A stretch of 59,999 bases of DNA from an uncultured Clostridia bacterium (GTDB taxonomy: Bacteria; Bacillota; Clostridia; Oscillospirales; Oscillospiraceae): NCBI GenBank assembly GCA_945915065.1, contig CAMEER010000007.1, forward strand, positions 1 to 59,999, written 5' to 3'. Both the position numbers and the translations under genes were made by a program. How positions within the stretch are numbered: position 1 is the first letter of the stretch; every line of letters starts with the position of its first letter. The notes under the pieces are model-generated. The model searched no databases. It saw nothing but the letters and a program-made list of their open reading frames with translations, and was not told where the DNA came from. Positions 33,177 to 42,003 of the stretch are shown here, one piece after another.

Positions 33177-34837
33177 CAAAAAAGATTTTTCGCTCTATGG
33201 TGATCACTGCCGGCACAGTGCTGCTGGCCAGCCTTATCATCATTATGGGCTGCCTTTATGAATATTTCTGCGGCGTACAGGAGCAGCAGCTGAAGGATGA
33301 GCTGAGCCTTGCCGCCGCCGCGGTGGAGCAGGGGGGAGAGAACTACCTTACCTCGCTGCAATCCGACCGCTACCGCCTGACGTGGGTGAGTGACGACGGT
33401 ACGGTGCTGTACGACACCCAGGCAGACGCCGCCGCCATGGAAAATCATGGCCAGCGTCAGGAGATCCGCCAGGCGCTGCTTGCCGGCCAGGGGGAGAGCA
33501 GCCGCTATTCCGCCACACTGCTGGAAAAGACCCTCTACTGCGCCCGCAGACTTGATGACGGTACTGTGCTGCGGATCTCCATCAGCCGCGCCACCGCCGG
33601 GGTGCTGGTGCTGGGCATGCTCCAACCCTTTTTGATCGTGCTGGTCGTGGCGCTGGTTTTGTCAGCGCTGCTGGCCCGGCGGCTGGCCCGCCACATTGTG
33701 GAGCCGCTCAATCAGCTGGATCTGGAGCATCCGATGGACAATGATACCTATGAGGAACTGTCGCCGCTGCTGGGCCGTATCAACCAGCAGCGCCGTCAGA
33801 TCGACGCGCATGTGCAGGAATTGCAGCGCAAGCGGGATGAATTTGACCAGATCACCGGCAACATGAAGGAGGGGCTGGTGCTGCTGAACGAAAAGGGCAT
33901 GATCCTCAGCATCAACCCGGCGGCCCGTGCCCTGTTCCGCACAGGCAGCGCCTGCGTGGGACAGGACTTCCTGACCATCGAACGGAGCAGCGATGTGAGC
34001 CATGCGCTGCAGACTGCCATGGAACAAGGCCACAGCGAGATCCGCACGGAGCGTGAGGGCCGGGAGTATCAGATGGATATGAGCCGTATCGAATCCGAGG
34101 GCGCTGTTACCGGCGCGGTGATCCTGGCGTTCGACGTGACAGAGCAGGAACTGGCCCAGCGGAACCGCCGGGAATTTACCGCCAATGTGTCCCACGAGCT
34201 GAAAACGCCGCTGCAATCCATCATGGGCAGCGCGGAGCTGATGGAGAACGGTCTGGTGAAGCCGGAGGATATGCCTGTCTTTATCGGCCGCATCCGCAGT
34301 GAGGCCGCCCGGTTGGTGACGCTCATCGAGGATATCATCCGCCTGTCCCAGTTGGATGAGGGAGTGGAGCTGCCCGTTGAGTGCGTGGAGCTTCACGCGC
34401 TGGCCCAGGAGACGGTCTTGTCCCTCAGCGATGCGGCGGAGGCTAAGAGCGTTTCCCTCGCGGTCACCGGACAGCCGGTGACGGTGCGCAGTGTCCGGCG
34501 GCTGTTGTCGGAGATCCTGTATAATCTCTGCGACAACGCCATCAAGTATAATGTCCCCGGCGGCCGTGTGTCGGTGGATGTCGCCGGTACGGCGGAGGGC
34601 GCGGCCATTACCGTGTCAGACACCGGCATCGGCATCCCGGCGGAGCATCAGGCGCGGGTGTTTGAACGGTTCTACCGGGTGGATAAAAGCCACTCCCGCG
34701 CCAGCGGCGGTACAGGGCTGGGATTGTCCATCGTCAAGCACGCCGTGCAGGATCTGGGCGGTACCATCCGCCTGGACAGCACTCCGGGCCAAGGGACCTC
34801 CATCCGCGTGACCATACCGGAAAGAGAAACGGAATAA
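33173..34837 (+). CDS. phoR: Phosphate regulon sensor histidine kinase
   Basis: A 554-residue membrane kinase. Helices at about 8-28 and 148-168 enclose an extracytoplasmic sensor domain. A HAMP-like linker and PAS domain (residues about 225-330) lead to the HisKA helix FTANVSHELKTPLQSIMGS with the phosphorylated histidine. The ATPase domain follows, with LCDNAIKYNVPGG, SDTGIGIPAEHQ and GTGLGLSIVKHAV. I chose the ATG at 33173, with GGGAGG before it; an in-frame ATG at 33158 lies over that ribosome site. It is the last gene of the operon. Confidence 0.94.
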   Translation: MTKKIFRSMVITAGTVLLASLIIIMGCLYEYFCGVQEQQLKDELSLAAAAVEQGGENYLTSLQSDRYRLTWVSDDGTVLYDTQADAAAMENHGQRQEIRQALLAGQGESSRYSATLLEKTLYCARRLDDGTVLRISISRATAGVLVLGMLQPFLIVLVVALVLSALLARRLARHIVEPLNQLDLEHPMDNDTYEELSPLLGRINQQRRQIDAHVQELQRKRDEFDQITGNMKEGLVLLNEKGMILSINPAARALFRTGSACVGQDFLTIERSSDVSHALQTAMEQGHSEIRTEREGREYQMDMSRIESEGAVTGAVILAFDVTEQELAQRNRREFTANVSHELKTPLQSIMGSAELMENGLVKPEDMPVFIGRIRSEAARLVTLIEDIIRLSQLDEGVELPVECVELHALAQETVLSLSDAAEAKSVSLAVTGQPVTVRSVRRLLSEILYNLCDNAIKYNVPGGRVSVDVAGTAEGAAITVSDTGIGIPAEHQARVFERFYRVDKSHSRASGGTGLGLSIVKHAVQDLGGTIRLDSTPGQGTSIRVTIPERETE

Positions 34838-34873
34838 ACAAGAGGGCCGCTCGGCAGAGCGGCCCTCTTGTTT
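34836..34873 (+). terminator. Terminator of the pst-pho operon
   Basis: A perfect 17-bp stem, 34836-34852 with 34857-34873, closes on a GGCA tetraloop and ends in CTTGTTTATT. It starts at the phoR stop codon and also faces the convergent barstar gene, so it may work both ways. Confidence 0.9.
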
Positions 34874-34882
34874 ATTCGTATG

Positions 34883-35152
34883 TCAGGTTTCCCATGTGAC
34901 CGTCAGTGCGTCATTTTGCGCTGCACTGTCGGCCAGTACCCGGCGAAAAGCTGCGGCATAGCTGCCAAGCGCCGCTTCCAGCGCGTTGCTGCCGCGGATC
35001 ACCAGCTCCGTGGGTTGGGTGATCTCTGTCAAACAGTCGTGGAGGGCGTCCAGATTGCCGCCGTACCAGTCCGGGAATTGCAGCCCTGCCGCCAGTACAC
35101 GGTGCAGCGTCTCGCGGTTTCCCACGCTGCCGCTATCCAATACAAAGCGCAT
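34883..35152 (-). CDS. Barstar family ribonuclease inhibitor
   Basis: An 89-residue protein with the barstar fold signature: an N-terminal FVLDSGSVGNRETLHRVL, the FPDWYGGNLDALHDCLTEIT helix that plugs the barnase active site, and a C-terminal VTWET strand. I prefer the ATG at 35152, seven bases after GGGGAGG; an ATG at 35158 overlaps the upstream stop but sits too close to that site. It follows the barnase-like gene directly and so is its immunity or safety partner in the cytoplasm. Confidence 0.9.
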   Translation of the reverse strand: MRFVLDSGSVGNRETLHRVLAAGLQFPDWYGGNLDALHDCLTEITQPTELVIRGSNALEAALGSYAAAFRRVLADSAAQNDALTVTWET

Positions 35153-35154
35153 GG

Positions 35155-35682
35155 TCATTCCTCCCCGTACAGCAGTTCAAAGCTTTCATAGTGGTCGCCG
35201 GTGTAGTAGATCAGTCCGTCGTTGGAGAACACGATCCGCTTGGCGCCACGACTCTCGGCTCCCAGCGTGTCAATATCGCACTCCGTGTAGGTGCGGCCTT
35301 CCTTTTCCGGCAGCAGCCCCTCATAGTTGCCGAACCGGCTGCCGCCGATGCATTTGCCGGGCGCGTAAGGCTCCAGCGAGCCGCCGCTCCAGCCCAGCGC
35401 CTGCGCCTCCTTCTTGGAGATGAAGTTGCCGGGCAGACGGCCATAGGTGTGGATATACAGCGCCACATCCTCCTTGGAGGTATAGCTGCCATCTTCGTCG
35501 ATGGCTTCCGCACCGCTGCCATCCGGAAGGGCGGATACGGCGCCGCCATCATCCGGCAGGGTGTCCTGCTGCTGCGCGTCCTGTGACGGAAAAACCGCCA
35601 CCGTTGATGTATCTTTGCCGCAGCCTGCCAGCGATAGTGCCATCACCAGCGCCAGCAGCCATGCGGCCAATCTCTTTTTCAT
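35155..35682 (-). CDS. Barnase-like ribonuclease, predicted lipoprotein
   Basis: A 175-residue protein with a signal peptide and lipobox LSLAGCGK, a low-complexity Gln/Asp/Gly linker, and a complete barnase-type domain from about 68 to the end. It shows YTSKEDVALYIHTYGRLPGN, CIGGSRFGNYEGLLP, TYTECDIDT with the general-base glutamate, AKRIVFSNDG with the arginine, and YYTGDHYESF with the catalytic histidine. All three catalytic residues are present, so it should cleave RNA. Unlike classical secreted barnase it would stay tethered to the membrane. It is coupled to barstar. Confidence 0.9.
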   Translation of the reverse strand: MKKRLAAWLLALVMALSLAGCGKDTSTVAVFPSQDAQQQDTLPDDGGAVSALPDGSGAEAIDEDGSYTSKEDVALYIHTYGRLPGNFISKKEAQALGWSGGSLEPYAPGKCIGGSRFGNYEGLLPEKEGRTYTECDIDTLGAESRGAKRIVFSNDGLIYYTGDHYESFELLYGEE

Positions 35683-35717
35683 CGCTTGTTCCTCCGGTTA
35701 TGCTTTGGCTGAAAGCA

Positions 35718-37112
35718 TTACGCTTTTTCAAACACGGCCCTCATGCACCGGTAGGTCATATAGCAGTCCAGCTTTGCCACCGTTTCGAAGGGGGCATGCA
35801 TGCTCAGCACCGGCACGCCCGCGTCGATGGTGTCAATGTTCCGCTGGGCCATGAACTTGGCCACGGTACCGCCGCCGCCGGCGTCGGTTTTCCCCAGCTC
35901 CGCCATCTGCCAGAACACATTTTCCTCGTTCAGCAGGCGGCGCAGCTTGCCCACCACCTCGGCGCTGGCGTCAGAGGCGCCGGATTTGCCGCCGGCGCCG
36001 GTGTACTTGCACAGCCCCACGCCGTAGTTGACGAAAGCGGCGTTGCGCTTGTCGTATACATCGGCAAAGTTGGGGTCGTAGGCGGCAGTCACGTCGGCGC
36101 TGACGCAGAAGGAGTTGGCGAAGCAGTCCCGCAGCAGCACGCCCTGCGTATCGCACAGCTCTCCCATAAACTTATCAAAGGCGGCGGACAGCATACCGGA
36201 TACGCCCTCGGAGCCGATCTCCTCCTTATCCGCAAAGATGCACACGGCGGTACGCTGGGGGGCTTTCGCGTCAAACAGGCCTGCCAGCTCCGCGTAGGCG
36301 CACACCCGGTCATCGTGACCGTAGCTGGCGATGAAGCTGCGGTCAAAGCCGATATCGCGGGCCTGTCCGGCGGGGACAGCCTCCAGCTCAGCGGAGATGA
36401 AGTCCTCCTCTACCATGCCGTACTGCGCATGCAGCAGCTGCATGACCGCCAACTTGAACCGCAGCTTCTCGTCCGCATCCTCCACCGGCTGCGAGCCGAT
36501 CAGCAGATTCAGACTCTCACTGGGGATGGCCTCGTTGAGGGGTTTTTTCCCCTGCTCCCGGCCCAGATGGGGCAGCAGATCATTGATGATGAACTGGGGA
36601 TCCTCCGGCTTGTCGCCGATATGGATGGGCAGCACCGTGCCGTCGGAGAGCGTCACCACGCCGTGCAGCTCCAGCGGGACGGTGACCCACTGATACTTGC
36701 GGATGCCGCCGTAGTGATGGGTCTTGAAATAGGCCATCTCCGCCTCCTCATAGAGGGGGCGGGGCTTCAGATCCAGACGGGGCGCGTCAGTGTGGGCGGC
36801 GGCAATGTTGGCGCCTCTGGACAGCGGCTCGGCGCCGATGACCGCCAGCATGATGCCCTTGCCCCGGTTATTGCAGTATACCTTGTCGCCGGCTTTCAGC
36901 GGCATACCGGGCTTGAATTCCACAAAGCCCTGTTTTTCGGCCAGTTCAATGCAGTATTCCACGCACAGACGCTCCGTCTTGCCGTGGTTCAGAAAATCCT
37001 TATACGCCTCGCAGTAGTCGTGCATGGCGGCCTTCTCGCTCTCCGGCAGACGGTCATAGCCGTTTTCCGGCGCATACAGCAGTTCCTTACTCAGTTTGCT
37101 CTTTTCACTCAT
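35718..37112 (-). CDS. M18 family aminopeptidase
   Basis: A 464-residue cytoplasmic zinc metallopeptidase that removes N-terminal residues. Metal-binding and catalytic segments are visible: AAAHTDAPRLDLKPRPLY (first histidine and base aspartate), FADKEEIGSEG (catalytic and ligand glutamates) and a late histidine in VLSMHAPFE. The family forms large dodecamers. It starts after AAAGGAGAAA and shares the minus strand with the barnase pair downstream and the DHHW gene upstream, apparently without functional linkage. Confidence 0.93.
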   Translation of the reverse strand: MSEKSKLSKELLYAPENGYDRLPESEKAAMHDYCEAYKDFLNHGKTERLCVEYCIELAEKQGFVEFKPGMPLKAGDKVYCNNRGKGIMLAVIGAEPLSRGANIAAAHTDAPRLDLKPRPLYEEAEMAYFKTHHYGGIRKYQWVTVPLELHGVVTLSDGTVLPIHIGDKPEDPQFIINDLLPHLGREQGKKPLNEAIPSESLNLLIGSQPVEDADEKLRFKLAVMQLLHAQYGMVEEDFISAELEAVPAGQARDIGFDRSFIASYGHDDRVCAYAELAGLFDAKAPQRTAVCIFADKEEIGSEGVSGMLSAAFDKFMGELCDTQGVLLRDCFANSFCVSADVTAAYDPNFADVYDKRNAAFVNYGVGLCKYTGAGGKSGASDASAEVVGKLRRLLNEENVFWQMAELGKTDAGGGGTVAKFMAQRNIDTIDAGVPVLSMHAPFETVAKLDCYMTYRCMRAVFEKA

Positions 37113-37143
37113 GGCTTTTCTCCTTTATCGTTGGCAGATTGCG

Positions 37144-38481
37144 TCAGGACAATGCCCGACTCTCCAGATTGCTCCGCAGACTGATGGCCGCCTGACAGTT
37201 GTTGATGATCAGGGCGTCAGTAACGCCGTACTGGGAAATGATACCCGACACGCTGCCCACATCCTCCCGGATATCCACCACCACAATGCGCTCATAGTAG
37301 TCGATCATATAGGGCACGAAGGCATTACCGTAGGATTCCTTGAATATCAGCAGCGTTTTGCCGTTCTTATTGTCGGTGGTGATCACCGTCAAAGGCTGGT
37401 CGCCGCACATAAACATTCCGGCATAGTCGCAGGTACCGCCGTTGACGGCCTGACCGTTATACTGCACGCCGTCCCGGTAGTACACCATGGAGTAGCCCAC
37501 ATGGGGAAACCGGGCCACGGAATAGTCGGGGTTGGCGGTCAGATCTGCGGGATGTCCGCCGTACATATACAGGGATCCGGTGTAGCCGGTACGGATGACG
37601 GTGTCATAGGTGGCAAGCCCCCACGGTGTGATGCCGTTGGCCTGACAATAGGCTGCCGATGCGTAGTATGCCCCCAGACTGGTCCAGTGATGGTCGGTGC
37701 GGTAGAACATGTACTCCTCCGCGTGCTGATCCATCAGCCCCATACAGTCCACGGTGGTGACGGAGCTGTCCATCATGCCGTAGGTGGCACGAATGAAACT
37801 GGCGATGTTGTCATGGGGATCGTCGTAGCCTGCCGGAGACTGGTAGGCGCAGCATTTGGGGGTCAGCAGACAGGTGACGTGGATGTTGGGATACTTAGCG
37901 GCGAACCGGTTCACCGTGTCGGCATAGGCGCTGGAGCCGGTGGGATCGGGATCAAAATACTCCACGCCGTAGTCGCCGCATACCAGCACCGCATTGGCGT
38001 AGTAGGCGGCGGTGTTGTTGTGATAGTGCCCGCTGTCGGTCTCCGCGACCACGGATGCCGCGTCGGCAGAGGAGGCCGCGTCTCCCTTGCCGGGCGCGAT
38101 GTACCGTTGTCCGGCGGGAATGATCTGCTGGCCGCAGACAGCACATACGCCATCGCCGCCCACGTTGTGTCCCAGTGCGGGACGGATGACGGCGCCGCAG
38201 ACGGAGCAGCTCTCCGGCTGTGTGCAGGTGGCAGGGCCGCCAGAGGTATGGGGCAGCTGGGGCGCCAGCTCCGTGCCGCACCGCTGGCAGAGCTGGGGTG
38301 CGCTGCAGGTGGCCTCCGGCCCCGGCTCATGGCCCAGTGCCTCGGTCATCACCTTGCCGCATTCGGTGCAGATTTCCGGTTCCGTACAGGTGGCGGCGGC
38401 TACGGATACATGTTTATGGCAGCCGGTCAGCGCTATGGCCATCATCAGCAGCGCCGCCGTCAGCAAAATCAGTTTTTTCAT
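37144..38481 (-). CDS. DHHW-family lipoprotein with N-terminal CxxC repeats
   Basis: A 445-residue predicted lipoprotein (lipobox ALTGC). Four short Cys-rich repeats follow in residues 30-130 (CTECG, CQRCG, CSVCG, CAVCG, each preceded by a further Cys), as in cell-surface zinc-ribbon repeats. The C-terminal part has the DHHW signature MFYRTDHHWTSLGAYYA and FKESYGNAFVPYMIDYY, related to the SGNH/AlgX-type enzymes that modify surface polysaccharide. It probably acts outside the membrane on cell-wall or exopolysaccharide acyl groups; substrate unknown. Confidence 0.85.
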   Translation of the reverse strand: MKKLILLTAALLMMAIALTGCHKHVSVAAATCTEPEICTECGKVMTEALGHEPGPEATCSAPQLCQRCGTELAPQLPHTSGGPATCTQPESCSVCGAVIRPALGHNVGGDGVCAVCGQQIIPAGQRYIAPGKGDAASSADAASVVAETDSGHYHNNTAAYYANAVLVCGDYGVEYFDPDPTGSSAYADTVNRFAAKYPNIHVTCLLTPKCCAYQSPAGYDDPHDNIASFIRATYGMMDSSVTTVDCMGLMDQHAEEYMFYRTDHHWTSLGAYYASAAYCQANGITPWGLATYDTVIRTGYTGSLYMYGGHPADLTANPDYSVARFPHVGYSMVYYRDGVQYNGQAVNGGTCDYAGMFMCGDQPLTVITTDNKNGKTLLIFKESYGNAFVPYMIDYYERIVVVDIREDVGSVSGIISQYGVTDALIINNCQAAISLRSNLESRALS

Positions 38482-38816
38482 GGAATTCTTCCTTTCTCAT
38501 CTGAGGGTGGTCATCTCTCTATTACTATGCATGATTATAGTGAACAGGACAAGTTTTTGCAAGTCATAAGTGTGAACTTTCCGAAGACAATATTGTTGCT
38601 TTCTCTCAACCGCTTGACTTCCTTCTGAAACTGTGCTAAATTCTTCTTGAGAGACGCATCTGTTATATTCCCCAGTCCTGCTGGCTGGGCAATCACTGAC
38701 AGGTTTTGTCTCTCTGATGATATCCGCTCGATTCCCCGGGGAAGTTTCCGCGATTTGCGTCAGCCGCATTTCCGGCTTACGCACCAACGCGGAATAGGAG
38801 TAATCCCTGTCCATGC

Positions 38817-39000
38817 CTTTCAGGGAAAACTTGGCGTTGACATTTCCGTCGGAAGTGGATATACTATTAGTAGAAGGTTTTGGCGGTAATACCTCCGAAT
38901 GCGTTTCCGCAGAGAAGGAGGCTGCGCTGATTACCTTCTTTTTTTCTATATCCAGCAAATCATATAGATAAGATTTCCCATCCGCATCATTGCGGATCAG
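38817..39000. repeat. Direct repeat copy 1 inside the polyvalent relic
   Basis: About 185 bases closely similar to 39519-39702, including identical runs such as TAGTAGAAGGTTTTGGCG and CTTCTTTTTTTCTATATCCA. Small gaps and substitutions separate the copies. Confidence 0.8.
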
Positions 39001-39518
39001 CAGCGTTCCGCCGTAGACTGTATAGTGGTCTACGGCTTTTTTTGCGTTCAGGATTGGAATAGCAAATTCTGTATCATACCGATACCAGCCGTTCCGTGCG
39101 TCCTTGGCATGCTTCGGCTTTACATTTTCCCGCCACTCGCCGTTCTCGGCCAGCAGCAGCATCTCGTCCAGATTAGTGGCCGCCTGCATTTTCACATCAC
39201 GCAATTTCGAGAGCATACTTTTTGTATATTCCGAACTGCGATATTCTCCCGGCAAATCCTTGCCGACATATACAGGCTGCGCGTCCATCAGAATCGTGGA
39301 AAACGGATGGTCTGTGTTTACCAGCGTTTTCAAATATGCCTCTGCTGCCTTAAAGTCCCGCGTATCATTCTGGGTGTCAATAACGGTCATGAGCCGACCG
39401 TCGATGGTTTTGATCTCATACCGCGTTTTCCCGCTGCCCTCACCGGCATCGGTTTTCGCGTTCTGCGCCGCTTCCGTGTCGCCTCGCTCCACAGCCGCCA
39501 GATATGCGCTGTCCATGC

Positions 39519-39702
39519 CTTTCAGAGAAAACTTCCCGTTGACTTTTTCGCCGGAAGTGGATATATTATTAGTAGAAGGTTTTGGCGCGAATACCTCCGA
39601 ATGCGTTTCCGCAGAGAAGGGGGCGGCGCTGATTACCTTCTTTTTTTCTATATCCAGCAAATCGTAGAGATAAGACTTGCCGTCCGCGTCATTGCGGATC
39701 AC
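39519..39702. repeat. Direct repeat copy 2 inside the polyvalent relic
   Basis: Partner of 38817-39000, same orientation, about 700 bases apart. The duplication covers the same protein module twice, so it arose by tandem duplication or unequal recombination of the C-terminal coding region. Confidence 0.8.
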
Positions 39703-39878
39703 CATTTCCGCATCATATGCCTTATACGTCTGCGGTACACCCAGCACAGGAAATGCGAAGGTCGTATCATAACGAAACATGCCGTAAACCGCACTTTCCG
39801 AAGACGATAAAATTTGTATGGCGTTATGGAAAAAGATGTGATATACTAAATAACACTGACAAAAATGAGGTGAAAGCC

Positions 39879-40976
39879 ATGAACCGGCAATTTCCCTGCC
39901 TGGAGGTACATCTGGACAGGCTGTATCATAATGCCCGCCAGGTGATCTCCCGCTGTGAGGAGCAGGGGATTCGGGTGTGCGGCGTCATCAAGGGTGTGAA
40001 TGGTATGCCTGAGATGGCCGGCACGATGCGCCGGGCGGGTGCGGTGCAGATCGGCACCAGCCGTCTGGAGCAGGTCGCCCGATGCCGCGCCGCCGGGATA
40101 GAAGGACCATTCCTGCTGATCCGCGTTCCCGGATTGACAGAGCTTCCCGACACGGTGGCCCTGTGCGATATGTCGCTGCAAAGCGAGCGTTCCACGCTGG
40201 ACGCGTTGGAGCAGGAATGTCAGCGGCAGAACAAGACCCATTCCGTCATTGTCATGGCGGATCTGGGCGATCTGCGGGAGGGCTTCTGGGACAAGGACGA
40301 ATTTGTCTCCGCCTGTGTCCATGTGGAGCGCGACCTGCCCCGTGTGCATCTGGCGGGCGTGGGCGTAAATCTCAGCTGCTACGGTTCCATTCAGCCTACG
40401 CCTGAGAAGATGGAGCGGCTGGTGGAACTGGCCCGGCGGGTGGAGGACGCCATCGGCCGCAAATTGGAAATCGTGTCCGGCGGCGCCACCAGCTCCTATA
40501 CACTGGTGCATTGGCATACCATGCCGGAGGGCATCAACCATCTTCGCATCGGCGAAAACATCCTGCTGGGGTACGATCTGCAAAAGCTGTGGCATATTCA
40601 GGATATGGACTATCTCCGGACGGACACCTTTACGCTGACAGCGGAGGTCATCGAAGTTCGTGAGAAGCCCAGCTACCCTCAGGGGCAGTTCTGCATCGAC
40701 GCTTTTGGTCACAAGCCGATTTATGAGGATCGCGGCATCCGCAGACGGGCGCTGCTGGCGCTGGGCCGGGCCGACGTGGGCGAGCTGGAGAGCCTGATGC
40801 CCCGGGAGACCGGTATTACCGTGGTGGGCGGCAGCTCCGACCACTGCATCCTCGATGTGACCGAGTGTTTGCGCCCGCTGAAGGTGGGTGATACCGTATC
40901 CTTCTCCCTGTGTTACAGCCATCTGCTGTACCTGACGGGGCGGGAGGACGTACACGTCACATTCACCGATATGTAA
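39879..40976 (+). CDS. Ornithine/alanine racemase family PLP enzyme
   Basis: A 365-residue enzyme with the fold-type III barrel of alanine racemase N-terminal domains. The ATG at 39879 follows TGAGGTGA; the longer frame runs into the relic. The PLP-lysine segment is VCGVIKGVNGMPEMA (about residues 31-45). Other family marks are GAVQIGTSRLEQV, LRIGENILLGYDL and GGSSDHCILDV. The length and the last motif fit the ornithine racemase group of clostridia better than classical alanine racemase, but substrate is not certain. Confidence 0.85.
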   Translation: MNRQFPCLEVHLDRLYHNARQVISRCEEQGIRVCGVIKGVNGMPEMAGTMRRAGAVQIGTSRLEQVARCRAAGIEGPFLLIRVPGLTELPDTVALCDMSLQSERSTLDALEQECQRQNKTHSVIVMADLGDLREGFWDKDEFVSACVHVERDLPRVHLAGVGVNLSCYGSIQPTPEKMERLVELARRVEDAIGRKLEIVSGGATSSYTLVHWHTMPEGINHLRIGENILLGYDLQKLWHIQDMDYLRTDTFTLTAEVIEVREKPSYPQGQFCIDAFGHKPIYEDRGIRRRALLALGRADVGELESLMPRETGITVVGGSSDHCILDVTECLRPLKVGDTVSFSLCYSHLLYLTGREDVHVTFTDM

Positions 40977-41016
40977 GCAATTGGTAAATTCAAATGAAAC
41001 GGGAGGAATACTTACC

Positions 41017-41436
41017 ATGGGTGGTATGAAAGAATTTGGCGTTTTCCTTTGGAACGCGGCCATTACGCTGTTTGCGTTTTTTGCGGTAGCGCCTATCGTG
41101 CTGTCGGCGGTCTCCATGTTCGGTGTGCAGAAGCGCTTTGCCCAGACCATGATCGATGAGGGCGTCATCAGCGCTGAGGAGGTCAAGGTCATCCAGCCGA
41201 AAAAACAGCTGGCCGGCGTGATCATCTCGGCGGTCGTGGTGGCGGCGCTGGCCTACACCTGCGTCAAAATGCTGCCCTACGGCCCCATCTGCGCACTGTT
41301 CGGCCTGGTGGCGGGCGTTATGAAGTACCGCAAGGTGACGCAGTTCAATTCCCTGACGGTACAGCGCTTCAAAAACACCTATAAGGACTGCTATGACGCC
41401 AAGAAGCTCAACGCTTACGTTGACAAAATGTTCTAA
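41017..41436 (+). CDS. Hypothetical membrane protein, 139 residues
   Basis: Unrecognised. It has two or three membrane helices: residues about 8-30 (WNAAITLFAFFAVAPIVLSA), 65-85 (LAGVIISAVVVAALAYT) and a short one near 90-105. The tail is basic and helical (KYRKVTQFNSLTVQRFKNTY). The start at 41017 is chosen for GGGAGG ten bases before; an upstream TTG frame has no such site. It is followed after 42 bases by a cyclic-nucleotide-binding protein and may share its transcript. Confidence 0.78.
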   Translation: MGGMKEFGVFLWNAAITLFAFFAVAPIVLSAVSMFGVQKRFAQTMIDEGVISAEEVKVIQPKKQLAGVIISAVVVAALAYTCVKMLPYGPICALFGLVAGVMKYRKVTQFNSLTVQRFKNTYKDCYDAKKLNAYVDKMF

Positions 41437-41478
41437 GCAGCGGGGAAGTACATTTTATCAAGGAAAGGTGGCAATTGT

Positions 41479-41958
41479 ATGACACAAGGTATCGCGGCAG
41501 AGGAAAAAACCTTCAAAAAGGGAGAAGTGATCTATCGGCAGGGCGACTATGTGGCGGCCATCTATGACGTGCTGCGGGGTCAGGTGGCCTTGTATGTGGA
41601 TTACCACCAGCCTACCCAGCGTCTGCTGACAGAGGTGGAGGACGATGGCTTTTTCGGCGTGGTGGGCTTTTTGGAGTCCCGTCCCCAGAATGCCACTGCC
41701 GTGGCGCTGGAGAAAACGGTGTGCAGCGTCATCACCCACGAGAATTTCGGCCACTACTTTCAGGAGCGGCCTGCCAAGATCATGAGCATTATGCAGTATA
41801 TGAGCAAGCGGATGCGGATACTGACCCGCGGCTATCTGGAGACCAGTCAGGCGCTGGAGGAGTATGCCGACGCGGAGCGGCTGCTGAAAGAGCGGAAGGA
41901 TTGGTACGAGGAGCACAAGGATCTGTACCACCGCATTATGGGCCTGTTTGGGTTTTAA
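41479..41958 (+). CDS. Cyclic nucleotide-binding domain protein
   Basis: A 159-residue protein that consists of one cNMP-binding (CAP/CRP effector) domain: FKKGEVIYRQGDYVAAIYDVLRG, VEDDGFFGVVGFLESRPQNATAVALE, then a long C-terminal helix (YLETSQALEEYADAERLLKE). The DNA-binding helix-turn-helix of CRP/FNR proteins is absent, so it is a sensor or adaptor rather than a transcription factor. AAGGAAAGGTGG precedes the ATG. A strong terminator follows. Confidence 0.88.
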   Translation: MTQGIAAEEKTFKKGEVIYRQGDYVAAIYDVLRGQVALYVDYHQPTQRLLTEVEDDGFFGVVGFLESRPQNATAVALEKTVCSVITHENFGHYFQERPAKIMSIMQYMSKRMRILTRGYLETSQALEEYADAERLLKERKDWYEEHKDLYHRIMGLFGF

Positions 41959-41974
41959 CTGTAAGAAAGGTACA

Positions 41975-42002
41975 AAAAAAGACGGCATTCGCCGTCTTTT
42001 TT
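41975..42002. terminator. Bidirectional terminator
   Basis: AAAAAAGACGGC (41975-41986) and GCCGTCTTTTTT (41991-42002) around ATTC. It lies between the cNMP-binding gene and the convergent gene at 42004 and has A/T runs on both sides. Confidence 0.9.
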
Positions 42003-42003
42003 C

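Larger units (their letters stand above)
38497..39780 (-). pseudogene. Decayed phage-type large polyvalent protein with internal duplication
   Basis: An open frame of 427 residues that looks like a relic. It starts inside a domain (MFRYDTTFAFPV resembles the internal WYRYDTEFAIPI). A block of about 65 residues occurs twice, at 27-93 and 252-334, with IRNDADGKSYLYDLLDIEKK and ETHSEV...PKPSTN...ISTS. The last ~80 residues look out of frame and match nothing. The repeated FSLKGMD motif and the nuclease-like middle (MTVIDTQNDTRDFKAAEAYL, PVYVGKDLPGEYRSSEYT) recall the tail regions of very large proteins of clostridial prophages and conjugative elements. No intact start or ribosome site is seen. 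Confidence 0.6.

Noticed and set aside
38817-39702. Repeats in the polyvalent relic as a CRISPR array or mobile-element ends
   Set aside because: Only two long, imperfect copies within one coding frame and no spacer pattern.
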